Shown in pieces: positions 31,501-40,816 of a DNA stretch of 64,000 bases. Within the stretch, counting starts at the first letter, position 1. Each line of letters opens with the position of its first letter. The DNA lies in assembly GCA_018350325.1 (NCBI GenBank), contig JAEVLN010000025.1, forward strand, positions 909,799 through 973,798. Reading direction: 5' to 3'. Below the pieces are notes generated by a model. That model had not been told where the DNA came from, ran no database searches, and worked only from the letters and a program-made list of their open reading frames with translations. Position numbers and translations under genes: made by a program. Origin of the DNA: Globodera rostochiensis. Taxonomy: Eukaryota > Nematoda > Chromadorea > Rhabditida > Heteroderidae.

Positions 31501-34500
31501 AAAACGGCATTTACAACCGAGCACGGCCTGTACGAATTTACGGTCATGCCTTTTGGGCTAACGAACGCGGTGGCGACGTTTCAACGGTTTATGACACACC
31601 TATTTGAGGGAATGATTAATGATTTTCTTTTCGTCTATATAGACGACCTTCTGATTGCGTCAGAATCATTCGAGGAACACCTAAAGCACCTCGACGTCGT
31701 CTTTTGTCGGATCAGAGAGGCAGGACTGAAACTGAAATTGGCAAAGTGCAAATTTTGCACTAAAGAATTGCCCTTTTTGGGACACTTGTTGACGCGGGAC
31801 GGAATCAAAATGGACGCGGATAAAGTCAAGCCAATCGAGAAACTTCCAGCCCCGAAGTCAAGGAAGGAGTTGCACTCGTTGCTGGGCTTTCTCACGTACT
31901 ACCGAAAGTTCATTTACGCATTCGGGACCATCGCGGCACCCCTTTTTCGGCTGCTCCAAAAAGACGTGAAATTTGCAATCGGAGACGAAGAAAGGCGATC
32001 GATCGATAAGCTGAAAGAGAAAATTTTGAGCGACGTCATCCTGTACTTCCCGAACTTCGAGAAGGCAAGAAACGACCCGCTCCGATGTTTTGTCATGATG
32101 ACAGACGCAAGCAAGGTTGGAATTTCGGCAATTTTATGTCAGCATGATGAAGAGAAAAGGCTGCGACCAATTTACTTCGCCTCGCGGCAATGCAACAAGT
32201 TCGAAAGTCGGTACGCGCCAACCGAGCTGGAGGCGTTAGCAGTACGCTTTGGCGCCAAAAAGTTCGCCCAATTTATAACAATGATGCCGACAAGAGTGCT
32301 GACAGACCATAAATCGCTGGTCGGAATGTTCAGAAGCAAGACTGAAACCGGCAACGCGCGAGTCGACCGATGGCTTTTGGAATTAAACTCTAAGTTCATC
32401 CTCAAAGTCGAATACCAGCCGGGAAAGAAGAATGTGATCGCAGATCTCTTCTCACGCTCCTTCGAAAGAACGGGGCAAGAAATTGTCGAACCAACTGACA
32501 GGAAACACATCGCGGTCCTGGGTGCGCTTCGAGTTTTGGGGAAGGAACCGAAGCGAGGAGTCGAGGAAGAAAGAGAGAAATGGGTCCGGGAAACGAAGGA
32601 AAGTGAAATGAAGCACATTTACGATTTTCTGGAAAAGAAAGCGAACCCGGAAGATCCGCGAAAAGCACAAAATCTGAGAGACACGTGTCACAGATACGCC
32701 ATTTTGGAGGGATTGCTCTATCTGTGCGAGGCGAATGGAAAGTTAAGACTATTCGTCCCAGCGAATTTTAGAGATAATTTGGTCAAACAACGGCACGAGG
32801 GAAAATGCGCGGGCCACATGAGCAGTAAAAAGATTTATCTCCAGCTAACCGAGCAGTATTTTTGGCCGAATATGCTAAAGGACTGCGTAAAATTACACGA
32901 AAGTTGCAGAATTTGTGCCCACACAAAAGATGCAAGAGCCAACGAGCCACCTTTGAAAGTGGCACAGACATCGGAACCATTTGAGATGCTTTGCATCGAC
33001 ATTTTGGACATCGGGCCAAGTCAGTCCGACTTCAAATACATCTGCGTTATGGTGGATCACTTCACAAAGTATATGATCGCGGAACCAATTCGGGACAAAT
33101 CGGCGGAATCGGTTTCAAAAGTGCTGGTCGAAAAGATGATACTGATTTATGGCTCACCGAAGAAAATACACTCGGATAGGGGAAAGGAATTCGTCAATGC
33201 AACGATAGAAGAAATCACAAAAATTCTGGGAATTGAGCGATCTGTAACAGCTGGTTACGATCCACAAGCAAACGGGTTGGTGGAAAGAATGAACCGAATT
33301 ATAATAGGAATGCTTAAAAAGTCGACGTCCAGCTGTTGGACATGGGATGAAAGACTACCGTATATCGTTTTTTCGTATAATATAACACCGACGAAAACAA
33401 CTCAATTTTCTCCATTCTCACTGGTATTCGGAAAATTGGCCAGATTTCCATTGGACGGCAAAGTGCCGATGCCAGTTAACCCAGTTTATACGGTAGATTG
33501 CGACACATACATCCAATTATTCCGGGAAAATTTTCTTAGCATGTTAAATGAGGCGAGGGAGAATTCAAGGGAAGAAAGGGAAAGAAGCAAAAAGTGGTAC
33601 GATTCGCAACCAAAGGTCACAGCAAACAAATTTAGTGTGGGAGAACGAGTTATGGTCGCATTCCCGGGGTTACACCGGAAATCTCGGCATAAAAAGTTGT
33701 TGTGGACTCATTTCGGCCCGTATCTGATTCTGGAAATTGGCGAATCATCGGCAGTTCTAGTGCAAATCGATAAGCAGCAAGCCGAACCGATCAAAGTCCC
33801 CATCGAACGTCTTATTAGAGTCCCTCCCGGAATTCCCGATATTTCAACGATCCCACGCGGAAAAAACCCGTTTAAGAACGTCTTAAACACTCTGGTCACG
33901 GGGACGCCGAACGGAGAAAAAAGGGATAAAAGGGAACCGAATTCAGCACAAATGATGCAATTAGGGACAATTGCACAAGTAAAGGGGGGTGACGAAAGGG
34001 AAAGGGACGGAAAAGTTCCGGATTTGGTTGTGAAATTGGGAAAATTGGCAATTCAGTCCTTTCCAGAGACAATGGACGTCGACAAACCGGAGGACAGCGT
34101 TTTTGGCTGGAATGCGACGTGTACGGAAGGCCAGGGCGAGCACGAATTTTGCGGGGCGCTCAGCATGTTGGAACTCGACCCGGCGCTTGGAAATGCTGGA
34201 CTCGGGACAATGGCGGTCAAAACGCCGCTTCAGGCACTTTTTGCTGTGTTTTTGTTGAAGGCAGGGACCGTTAAATCAATGACGGCAGCCCGAAACTTGG
34301 CCCAGGCGATTGTTGAAGGAGACCCGAAGGAAGAACTAAGGCTGTTCGTGGCTAAAAGAGGGGATTATGTCGGCACGGGACTGTATCCGACTGAAGAAGA
34401 CCAAATGAAGGCGTTAGAGAGCTGGTTTGAGAAGTGTTCGGTCGCGAGGAGGGCGTTAGAAGAGAGCGAGTTCGGGCGCATCGGGATGCAGGGACCGGAA

Positions 34501-35448
34501 GGAATCGAGGCGTTGGCGGAGTCCGAAAAGAAGAAGTGGAAGGAACTGCTCGAAGCGACGCCCTGGGTATTGGAAAGGATGAGGGCGAAAATTGTCCACA
34601 AGGCCACACGCTTTGTCGCGCACCCGCGCGTGATCATCGGCGATTTCTCGGCAAATCAGCTGGGCGAAGTGTTGGACCAAACCGCGATCGTTGGGCCGAA
34701 AGAAGGAACGCTGGCCGAGGTTGTCCGCAGTTTGAAGCCGACAGTACTGTCGAGCAAAGTGAAGGCGGCTCTGATAATAGCCGGACGGGACTCTCTGTTG
34801 GCGGGAGAACCGATTGAGGTGATGGCCGAACAGTTCGAAATGATCGCCAAGTGGTGCCGGCGGTTTCCGCACGTTCAGTTCCTTTGGACATGCCCGCCTT
34901 ATGTGCACAACAAGCAGTCCGAATATGAAGAGTTGGTCGCCCGCCTGAGACCGATGATGAGCCAGCCGCCATTCCTTCCTGTCTGGGTGACAGAGAACGG
35001 ACGATCGATTGGCGAAGTGTTCCGATTCGGCAACTCGTTTGACAATTTGCGAGTGACGGCGGACGGACTGATGAAGGACGCGGGCGTGAGGGCGTTGAAG
35101 GCCTGGCTGTTCACGCAAACCGAATTTCCGGGCGATCAGCAGCTGAAGATTCGAGCGATCCATTCGGTTGTGCGAGTAATTCCCTCGGGCGGTCCGGGTG
35201 ACCATCGACGGGCGGGCAATTCGGTCGGCACCGCTTCGGGAGGTTCGGGGGACCCCCGTCGCCACAGCTTCGGGTCGGCCGGTTGGGAAGACTTTCGGCG
35301 GCGCAGCCAGGGCTCGGGTGGCCTGGGCGGTCCCCGACGGCACACTTTCGATGGTTCGACCGGCGCTGGACGCTTCCATCCGTACGGACGCGGGCCGCTG
35401 CGTGGCGGGAACGATCAGCGAGGACAAGGCCCGCAGCACCGGCGATGA
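28504..35448 (+). CDS. Gag-pol polyprotein with SGNH-like and RG-rich C-terminal extension
   Basis: A single frame of 2314 residues, no frameshift between gag and pol. Gag occupies about 1-470. A CCHC zinc knuckle is at 476-489 (CYNCNEPGHLARDC). The aspartic protease motif is LDGGA at 612-616, with a second Gly where DTGA or DSGA is usual. Reverse transcriptase has YIDD at 1045-1048. RNase H starts near TDAS at 1200. Integrase has a zinc-binding part (H1431, H1437, C1468, C1471) and a D1499-D1558-E1594 catalytic triad with the expected 35-residue D-to-E gap. The family usually ends soon after the integrase C-terminal part. Here about 450 residues follow: a region at about 2040-2190 with IIGDFS, AGRDS and a VTAD motif in SGNH-hydrolase order, then an Arg/Gly/Ser-rich tail (2228-2314) resembling RNA-binding RG tails. 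The element is Ty3/Gypsy; the SGNH assignment is tentative. Confidence 0.93.
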   Translation: MERNNPPQDQNSDGENLMDGSHEMIIPERRMDEQQLREQLLNVENPENRDEMNGNADDNEDQELQNRGFASILREYADNLGRGERNEGNEEQGVQQNFGERVRPPLRPRTSTPVLEVNGNEWAPRHFLGHNLVRHGVEVRQIRHSAVISQGQGYRPPQDFIEQQQYRPVQHQGTSQYRQPPPPIFQQGDFNNLQQRQNPQIAYAQAMQDQHGRNQQFEARGIAAAQPIVLQMPQQVSGNIDYGIVLERIPDLNGTEGSDGVKKFFKKFDFYSANWTDPQKIRALESKVFRRAERAFESARNTQPHAYAAIKREMVNLLEESDSNNLNSFDALMQGVRRAPSESIDELANRIAGLVHRAYAGLPQHLCEEYAIKFLIRAMNNPEVALNLELVRAPGMSLDQFVSLAARAEATQKATKRFSSHGETQGKLETSGQSFFRPKYSQAVGPSPMSARFNGQAQRDQGWRTQQYQPQRQWNCYNCNEPGHLARDCTRGRQQRQPEQQNPRFTEGNQPNVIATGANRTRAGETMPAGNSGNRNGQFQARNFLKQNCLVLQQEDVHRNEPLLGELTEDMGSFFEALKSSATDNSKPEIPMIGKVMAVQVEVLGVETKAMLDGGAQISVIEAKFLHELIRDQKLNLSGLEIFKPETRISDANGRQLKCLGVVCLPILRKGGAEKVNVAVHIATAAIGFDLLFGTNALKDLGFKMFDATNNALIDFERLKTNKTDSLTVIYKTVLEPRSTKMVEFGIHEDFEGKEILVSSESEKQVRVEPSVGIGRDKKVVAPVTNFSNSTMVLEKGNIVGTAELVQDIGEAENFLAAPAVCFHKIEVVKEDKSIEMQKIWTELLEKGDLGEPEATQLDGVLQQFEGIFAISDEELTQTDLTVHQINTGDETPIRSKTRPLPYAYREKVASMLQDYLNRDIIRPSQSPWSSPIVLVPKRDGTLRFCVDFRRVNAVTRKDSFPLPNIDNTLLMLGGKKFFSTLDFMAGYWQIKMETHSVEKTAFTTEHGLYEFTVMPFGLTNAVATFQRFMTHLFEGMINDFLFVYIDDLLIASESFEEHLKHLDVVFCRIREAGLKLKLAKCKFCTKELPFLGHLLTRDGIKMDADKVKPIEKLPAPKSRKELHSLLGFLTYYRKFIYAFGTIAAPLFRLLQKDVKFAIGDEERRSIDKLKEKILSDVILYFPNFEKARNDPLRCFVMMTDASKVGISAILCQHDEEKRLRPIYFASRQCNKFESRYAPTELEALAVRFGAKKFAQFITMMPTRVLTDHKSLVGMFRSKTETGNARVDRWLLELNSKFILKVEYQPGKKNVIADLFSRSFERTGQEIVEPTDRKHIAVLGALRVLGKEPKRGVEEEREKWVRETKESEMKHIYDFLEKKANPEDPRKAQNLRDTCHRYAILEGLLYLCEANGKLRLFVPANFRDNLVKQRHEGKCAGHMSSKKIYLQLTEQYFWPNMLKDCVKLHESCRICAHTKDARANEPPLKVAQTSEPFEMLCIDILDIGPSQSDFKYICVMVDHFTKYMIAEPIRDKSAESVSKVLVEKMILIYGSPKKIHSDRGKEFVNATIEEITKILGIERSVTAGYDPQANGLVERMNRIIIGMLKKSTSSCWTWDERLPYIVFSYNITPTKTTQFSPFSLVFGKLARFPLDGKVPMPVNPVYTVDCDTYIQLFRENFLSMLNEARENSREERERSKKWYDSQPKVTANKFSVGERVMVAFPGLHRKSRHKKLLWTHFGPYLILEIGESSAVLVQIDKQQAEPIKVPIERLIRVPPGIPDISTIPRGKNPFKNVLNTLVTGTPNGEKRDKREPNSAQMMQLGTIAQVKGGDERERDGKVPDLVVKLGKLAIQSFPETMDVDKPEDSVFGWNATCTEGQGEHEFCGALSMLELDPALGNAGLGTMAVKTPLQALFAVFLLKAGTVKSMTAARNLAQAIVEGDPKEELRLFVAKRGDYVGTGLYPTEEDQMKALESWFEKCSVARRALEESEFGRIGMQGPEGIEALAESEKKKWKELLEATPWVLERMRAKIVHKATRFVAHPRVIIGDFSANQLGEVLDQTAIVGPKEGTLAEVVRSLKPTVLSSKVKAALIIAGRDSLLAGEPIEVMAEQFEMIAKWCRRFPHVQFLWTCPPYVHNKQSEYEELVARLRPMMSQPPFLPVWVTENGRSIGEVFRFGNSFDNLRVTADGLMKDAGVRALKAWLFTQTEFPGDQQLKIRAIHSVVRVIPSGGPGDHRRAGNSVGTASGGSGDPRRHSFGSAGWEDFRRRSQGSGGLGGPRRHTFDGSTGAGRFHPYGRGPLRGGNDQRGQGPQHRR

Positions 35449-35512
35449 TGCTTTGTTCTGAGAACCACCACCTGAGGGCAGCTGAAGACTTTGACGGCAG
35501 GGACGCCTTTCG

Positions 35513-35526
35513 TTTTGGGATGGGGA
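35513..35526 (+). promoter_or_regulatory. Polypurine tract
   Basis: TTTTGGGATGGGGA stands immediately before the right LTR and would prime plus-strand synthesis. Confidence 0.6.
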
Positions 35527-35759
35527 TGTAGTATTTTTGTTAAGTTGACTTCCCCCTGTGGACTTTTCCCCTTTTTTTAAATTTGTTCTCATCGTGGCAT
35601 TTTGTGTGGACCTTTTGTCTCCCCCAATTTTGGTTGTATGTTTTCGCCACGCTTCACTTTTTTTCTCACCGGTCTCAGGACAATCTTTGATAATTTCCGT
35701 AAGCGGAGGAATAAATAATCTAAGCGTTATTGGCACCGCAAATTCGGGTAATTACTACG
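35527..35759 (+). repeat. 3' LTR
   Basis: It is the partner of 27721-27953, of the same length and sequence on reading, and is followed by the GGGA duplication. Confidence 0.9.
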
Positions 35760-35763
35760 GGGA

Positions 35764-37196
35764 AAAGACGCTTGCTGCTTTTGACAATTTTTGAACAGTT
35801 TCCCAATTTTAGGTTGTTAATGTATAGAGAATTTACTCTAGTTTTCATAACTTTTGCCGGATTTTATCGTTTTCATGCATTTTTAAAAAGTAAAAAAAAT
35901 TTTTCATACCGGAATTTCACCAAAATTTCGCAAAATTAAGCAGTTGCTTTAGATTTTTGGAAAATTTTTTGAATTCAAATGTGATTCTTTCAATTGTGGC
36001 TATTATACATTGGTAAATTGTTTAAATTTTCAAAATATGAGTCGGTGGTAAACCATGACCATTTTTAAAACATGGAATGTTAGTTGAATCAAACAAAATG
36101 ATGGCGTGTGAACACGGAACAAAATTGCACCCCTGCTGATATGCATTGATCAAATTATTTTAAATAATTTAAAATAATTTTATTATGAAAATTTGTAGAT
36201 CAACGGTCACCAGGCCAACAAAACAGAGTTCACGATTGAATGCTTTCATTTTTATTGATACAATTTTGTGTTATTAAAATCAACAGAAACGTGAAGACAA
36301 CCAAACGAGCTATTGAGGCTATTGGGAGGACAAGACTCTGGATCCAACTCACATTGACGACATTTAAATGCCCTTATCAAAAAAAATTTTAATTCTGGGA
36401 AAGAAAAAATTGGATTTATCCTTCAGGTCCTACATTTAATTTTTAACTTATTTTGGTTGTCATTTATCGAGATAAAAAGAAAATTTACTATCGACGAATC
36501 GTTTCATTCGAACAAAAAATCGTATTAAATAAATAAATAAAAATGGATAAAATTTCCAAAATTCTACTCTTACGGACCCAACCACTCACCATTATACCAC
36601 CACTTCCATTGTGCCGCTAATGATTTTAAATCCAATACAAAACGGAAAAACTCCCACAAAATTCCATTATTAGTGATGTATTTTTTTCATCGACTTTAAA
36701 AGTTTTGATTTTTTAAATTGGGGCTAAACTATATAAGAGCTAAAAAAACGGTTTTTTTCAAAAAAATGGTAGGCACCGTCACTAATTATTTTGTTTTTGC
36801 AGATACTGTCAATTTTTATCTGTCTCTTCTGCTGACGAATTGTTTCCATGCGTTTCGATGTATAGTCCTGGCAGCAAAATTGAAGCAAAGTTTGGCCCAA
36901 ATTTCACTTCAACTTTGCCTATGGGGCATTTAGAAATTGAAAACGAGAATTTATGGGTTTGCTGTTCAGGGTTTTGGTGGCCGTTTATCACATTTTTTCT
37001 CCAGTGTCGATCAAAACTTTTTTTTTTGTCAATTCAATTTGTTTTTGTCAACTAACTTTTTGGGTTTTCTTGTAAATTCTCTTCGGTGTATTAAAATTTA
37101 GCGAAGTTTTAGCTGTAGCTATTATTGTATAGCTCTGCTCGATACCGGTGATATCCCGAAATTTAATATTAGCGCATTCGCGGCTGGAATAAAATG
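35764..37196. other. Intergenic, no gene seen
   Basis: AT-rich sequence flanks the retroelement. A 71-codon frame at 36718-36933 and its antisense at 36809-36991 have no recognisable features, and the two strands are equally open. Confidence 0.35.
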
Positions 37197-37204
37197 CCGC
37201 AAAC

Positions 37205-37660
37205 CAGGGATGGTCGGAATTCTGATTTTCCGTTTCCCGACTTTTTTGGGGTCGGAATTCCGATTTCCGACTTTTTTGGGGTCGGAATTCCGATTTCCGA
37301 CTTTTTTGGGGTCGGAATTCCGATTTCCGACTTTTCGGGGTCGGAATTCCAATTTCCGAAATTTTTTGCGACCCCGGAATTCCAATTTTCGAAAAATTTT
37401 GAGACCTCGGAATTCCGATTACCGAAAAATTTTGAGACCCCGGAATTCCGATTTCCGACTTTTTTGGGGTCGGAATTCCGAGTTGCGACTTCCGATTTTT
37501 TTTGTGGTCCGCATTACGATTTCCGACTCCCATTTCCGTTTTGGGGTCGGAAACCGATTTCCGAAAAATTTTGAACCCCGGAATTCCGATTTCCGAAAAA
37601 TTTTGAGACCCCGGAATCCAAATTTCCGAAATTTTTTGAGTTCGTCGGCTCCCATCCCTG
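37205..37660. mobile_element. hAT-like non-autonomous element with 8-bp target duplication
   Basis: The ends are CAGGGATGG and CCATCCCTG, flanked on both sides by the exact 8-base sequence CCGCAAAC (37197-37204 and 37661-37668). The interior is an array of GGTCGGAATTCCGATTTCCG-type words in direct and inverted order. Frames of 126, 154 and 228 codons on both strands are translations of this array. The 8-base duplication and CAGGG end fit the hAT superfamily. There is no transposase. Confidence 0.85.
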
Positions 37661-37668
37661 CCGCAAAC

Positions 37669-38272
37669 GGCTGAGCTTTCGGGCGAATGGAAAAGTGTTA
37701 CGTAACAACTCGACGAAGAATTTGAATCCACCAAAGAGAAAAAACTATCCGGAAGCTTTCGTAGATTTGAAGCTATTGTTAAGTTAAAGCTTTACAATTA
37801 AGCAAGTTAGTGAGCCTACGCTTCCCCCATTAATCAAGATCGTTTAATAAATTTTCGAATTTAATTAAATTGCTCGCAAAACAAGATGAATTTTTGTTTA
37901 AAAGTCTTTTTTTTTTTAATTTTCTCGAAATTACGAAGCTTCGGATCGGGTTAAAGACAGTTTCCAAGTACAAACATGTTGATTTCCAAGAACATGACAG
38001 AAAACTTTGGCGAAATTCAAGCACACTCAAAAATTCAAAATCAATTTTATAGCTCAATTTTTGTGTTTTACGCGATACCGGAGCCGTATCTATTATTGGA
38101 TTTTATTGTTGCTGGGTCCGAGACGGCGCCGACAGGCGCTGTCGGGGGAATTTTTTTTTTAATTTTAACGTTTTTATTTGTGCAAAATTTCTAAAATTTT
38201 GCCGATTTTCGAATTTTTCAAAATTAAAAAAAGCATTTTATTAAATGTTAAGAGAAAGTCGGAAAAAATAAT
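37669..38272. other. Intergenic, no gene seen
   Basis: An imperfect GC palindrome (GGCGCCGACAGGCGCTGTCGG) at about 38126 is a relative of one at about 39581, and differs from the GATA-centred palindrome family. Otherwise AT-rich. Confidence 0.35.
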
Positions 38273-39348
38273 TTATCGTTGGGGATCTGAACCACAACCA
38301 GGTTGGAATTGCTGTCGTTTAAATTGTCTCTTCCATCTACACAAAGTGTCAGTTCCAATTTTCAACCTTTTGGCAATTTTCTCATCACTAATTTTAGGAT
38401 TTTTGTCCTTAATTTCATAATAATGTTTCATTAATTCTTTTTGTTCGCTGTGAGGGTATTTATTTAGTTCTGTAAAAGAATTTTAATTAATATAATTAAA
38501 TCAATAAATTTGGGCTCGAAATACTCACTGGTTTGGCCAAGTTCATTTTTCCATCTGTAAATTGTTCTAAAACCGAGGCCCAACTCTTTTGCGGCAGTTT
38601 TATTTATTTCATTTTTATAAGAATTTTTGAATCCGGCACAATTTAACTCGGCTTTGATTAAATCAAATTTCTCTACCAAATGTTTACGTTCTTCTTTTTT
38701 ATAGAACTTTTGATTTAGGCCAAATTCTGTTTTCCATTCATATATTTTTGTGCGATTGACTTTTAAATGTTTAGCAATTTTATCCTCAATTTGCGTTCTT
38801 TCTTTTTTTGAATATTTTCCTTTTTGCTTAAATTCGTCTTTAATTGCGTGGAATTTGTCAACAATTTTACGCTTTCGCTCATCTTCAGCAATTTTTTCGC
38901 TTGAAGAAACTTCGTTCTGTTCTTCTCCATTTTTGGTATTATCAAAGTGATCAGACTCTGTGAGAGGAGGATTCTGATCAGTTGAATTAGGTTCAAATTG
39001 TCCAAGCTGATCAGTTGAATTGGGTTCAATTTCTCCAAGCTGATCACTTGAATTGGGTTCAATTTGTCCAAGCTGATAAGTTGAATTGGGTTCAATTTCT
39101 CCAAGCTGATCACTTGAATTGGGTTCAATTTGTCCAAGTTGGGCGTTCTGCCGGTCGATTTGGTGAAGGGCATTTTGTTCAAGCGTTAATTTATGCCATT
39201 CCTCGGATTTGTCATTGTCCCACCAGCCTTCACCGAATATTTCATCAATTATTTTGTGTGGCTTTTCCTCCAATTGTACGGATTCGGCTTTATTAAGTAA
39301 ATTTGATGCAAAAAATAACACCAAAATTAAAATCCAAAACTGTTCCAT
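38273..39348 (-). pseudogene. SRH copy with frameshifted exon 2
   Basis: Exon 1 (39348-38529) is fully open: leader MEQFWILILVLFFASN, the WHKLTLEQNALHQIDRQN variant of the central box, five 11-residue repeats alternating LGQIEPNSSDQ and LGEIEPNSTDQ, then modules 1 and 2 (YEWKTEFGLN, TIYRWKNELGQT). The intron is 38528-38472 (57 bp). Exon 2 keeps module 3 (TLCRWKRQFKRQQF), but two extra T bases (plus strand) near 38460, compared with other copies, put it out of frame, so the predicted product ends about 14 codons into exon 2. After QQF the tail is replaced by unrelated codons. It may make a two-module protein; a sequence error is possible. Confidence 0.65.
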
Positions 39349-40092
39349 TTTTTTCGCAAAACAGACTATGAATTTAGAGAGATTTATTTAAAATTCTTTA
39401 TTTTATAATTTAAACTTCACATAGGTAAATCATTATCTTTAATAATATTCTAGCCGAGTCCCCTTTTGAACCGGGACCAAATCAATATTACTGACGTAAA
39501 TATTTTCTTGCTAACATTCATCAATTTTATCCAGGCAATCGATTGTGATAGCCAAATGGAAATATATTATGCACCAGGGAGAGCCGACAGGCGCCGTCGG
39601 GAAAAATTTTAAAATTTTTGTTTAGGCAAATTTCGCAAAAATTGGCAAAACCTAAGACATGACGAAAAGATAAACCACTAAGCCATCGATCAAATTTCTT
39701 AACAAAAACTGTAAATTTCTGAACATTTCGCCAATAACTCTTAATAAAATAAGTCAAATATTCTAAAATTTTCCCGCCGTAGCAGAATTATCTAACTTTT
39801 TTTGAAAAAAATTGGTTAACAAAAATGGAGTAAAAACGCAAAATGCTTTTTCAATATTTTTGGACCTCCGCGCCATATTTTTGACTCTTGGAGATGTCAA
39901 GCCTGTTCCGTGTTCCGTTGTCTCTTTGCTCATTTTTTTAATAATAAAATTTGAGTTATTAAGCCTAGTTTCCAACCAAAGTCTCTGGTAACAAAAAGGT
40001 ATTAAATTGAATTTTAATATGGCGAAATATTACTTTTTGACTTGTAGGCAGGCGGCATGGTACTTTTAGATATTTTGTTGTCTTCGGATCTC
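39349..40092. other. SRH upstream remnant and repeats
   Basis: Close to the ATG the sequence matches other SRH upstream regions, and the distal motif GAACCGGGACCAAATCAATA is at about 39470. The TTACTTTCAAT block is missing. A GCCGACAGGCGCCGTCGG palindrome lies near 39581. No gene. Confidence 0.4.
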
Positions 40093-40230
40093 TATGATGG
40101 AAGTTTCGGCTTTGTCTTTGTCCCACCATCCTTCTCCGAATATTTCATCAAATAATTGTACGGATTCGGCTTTGTCGAGTGAATTTGTTGCAATGAATGT
40201 CACCAAAATTAAAATTCAAAATTCTTCCAT
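40093..40230 (-). pseudogene. SRH fragment: leader and acidic region only
   Basis: From an ATG at 40230 (MEEF-type leader, FVATNSLDKAESVQL) to the GEGWWDKDKAET codons near 40093, where similarity ends. No box, repeats, modules or exon 2. Confidence 0.6.
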
Positions 40231-40452
40231 TTAACGAAAAATTCGATATGGAAAAGGTCAATATTTTTGTGTTAACATTTATTCAAATTTTTCAATATTA
40301 ATAAATAATACTCATCCATGATATTTCGTAAATATCTTATCTCCGATATGATCCTATGATAGCATTATGATAAAGATTGCGAATTTTCAATTAAATCGTA
40401 TGAAACTCATGTGCCGCCTTCATGGCGCGGCGTCATTAAAAAGTTAAGTAAT

Positions 40453-40626
40453 GAGGGGTTTCCGAGGCCCTCTCCTTCACCCACGAGGAGCCCGAGATCC
40501 TCATCAGCACCAGACACTTCTGGGAGTTCTTCCAGGGGAAGCGAGAAGTCTCCCCCGGGCTGATGATGGTCGTCCACGACTCTAATGGACCAAATGCCTC
40601 CAGTCAACGATTTAATGATTTTTAAT
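40453..40626 (+). pseudogene. GC-rich coding-like fragment, unrecognised
   Basis: A frame with strong G/C third positions reads VSEALSFTHEEPEILISTRH and continues through FWEFFQGKREVSPG to a stop near 40626. It has no start codon in frame. The codon usage differs sharply from the AT-rich surroundings, suggesting an exon of a conserved gene moved here. I do not recognise the protein. Confidence 0.3.
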
Positions 40627-40816
40627 TTTATATAAATATAAATTATCAAAGTTTTAAAAAATGTTTTTTTTTAATATTTTTCATTTGCCTATTTAATTAC
40701 CTATTTAGGTAAGTTAATAGTTCGTGCGTTATTAAATTTCTTCAATAATATTGATTTTATATTTTTAAATTGGACAGGCTAACAAATATAATCTTAAATT
40801 ATTTTAAAGACTTCTA

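Larger units (their letters stand above)
27721..35759 (+). mobile_element. Complete Ty3/Gypsy LTR retrotransposon
   Basis: Two 233-base direct repeats (27721-27953 and 35527-35759), beginning TGTAGT and ending ACTACG, flank a single long gag-pol frame. The 4-base sequence GGGA stands on both sides (27717-27720 and 35760-35763), a target-site duplication. A primer-binding-site-like TGGCGCTCCCGG follows the left LTR at once, and a purine run precedes the right LTR. The LTRs look identical on reading and the ORF has no breaks, so insertion is recent. Its G+C content is clearly above the host sequence. Confidence 0.93.

Noticed and set aside
34456..35736. 426-codon minus-strand ORF opposite the end of the gag-pol gene
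   Set aside because: It is antisense to a well-supported coding frame with G/C-rich third positions, runs into the LTR and shows no domain; a shadow frame.
37048..37734. Minus-strand ORF of 228 codons rich in Arg, Lys, Asn, Ser
   Set aside because: It is the translation of GGAATTCCG-type repeats within a delimited hAT-like element.
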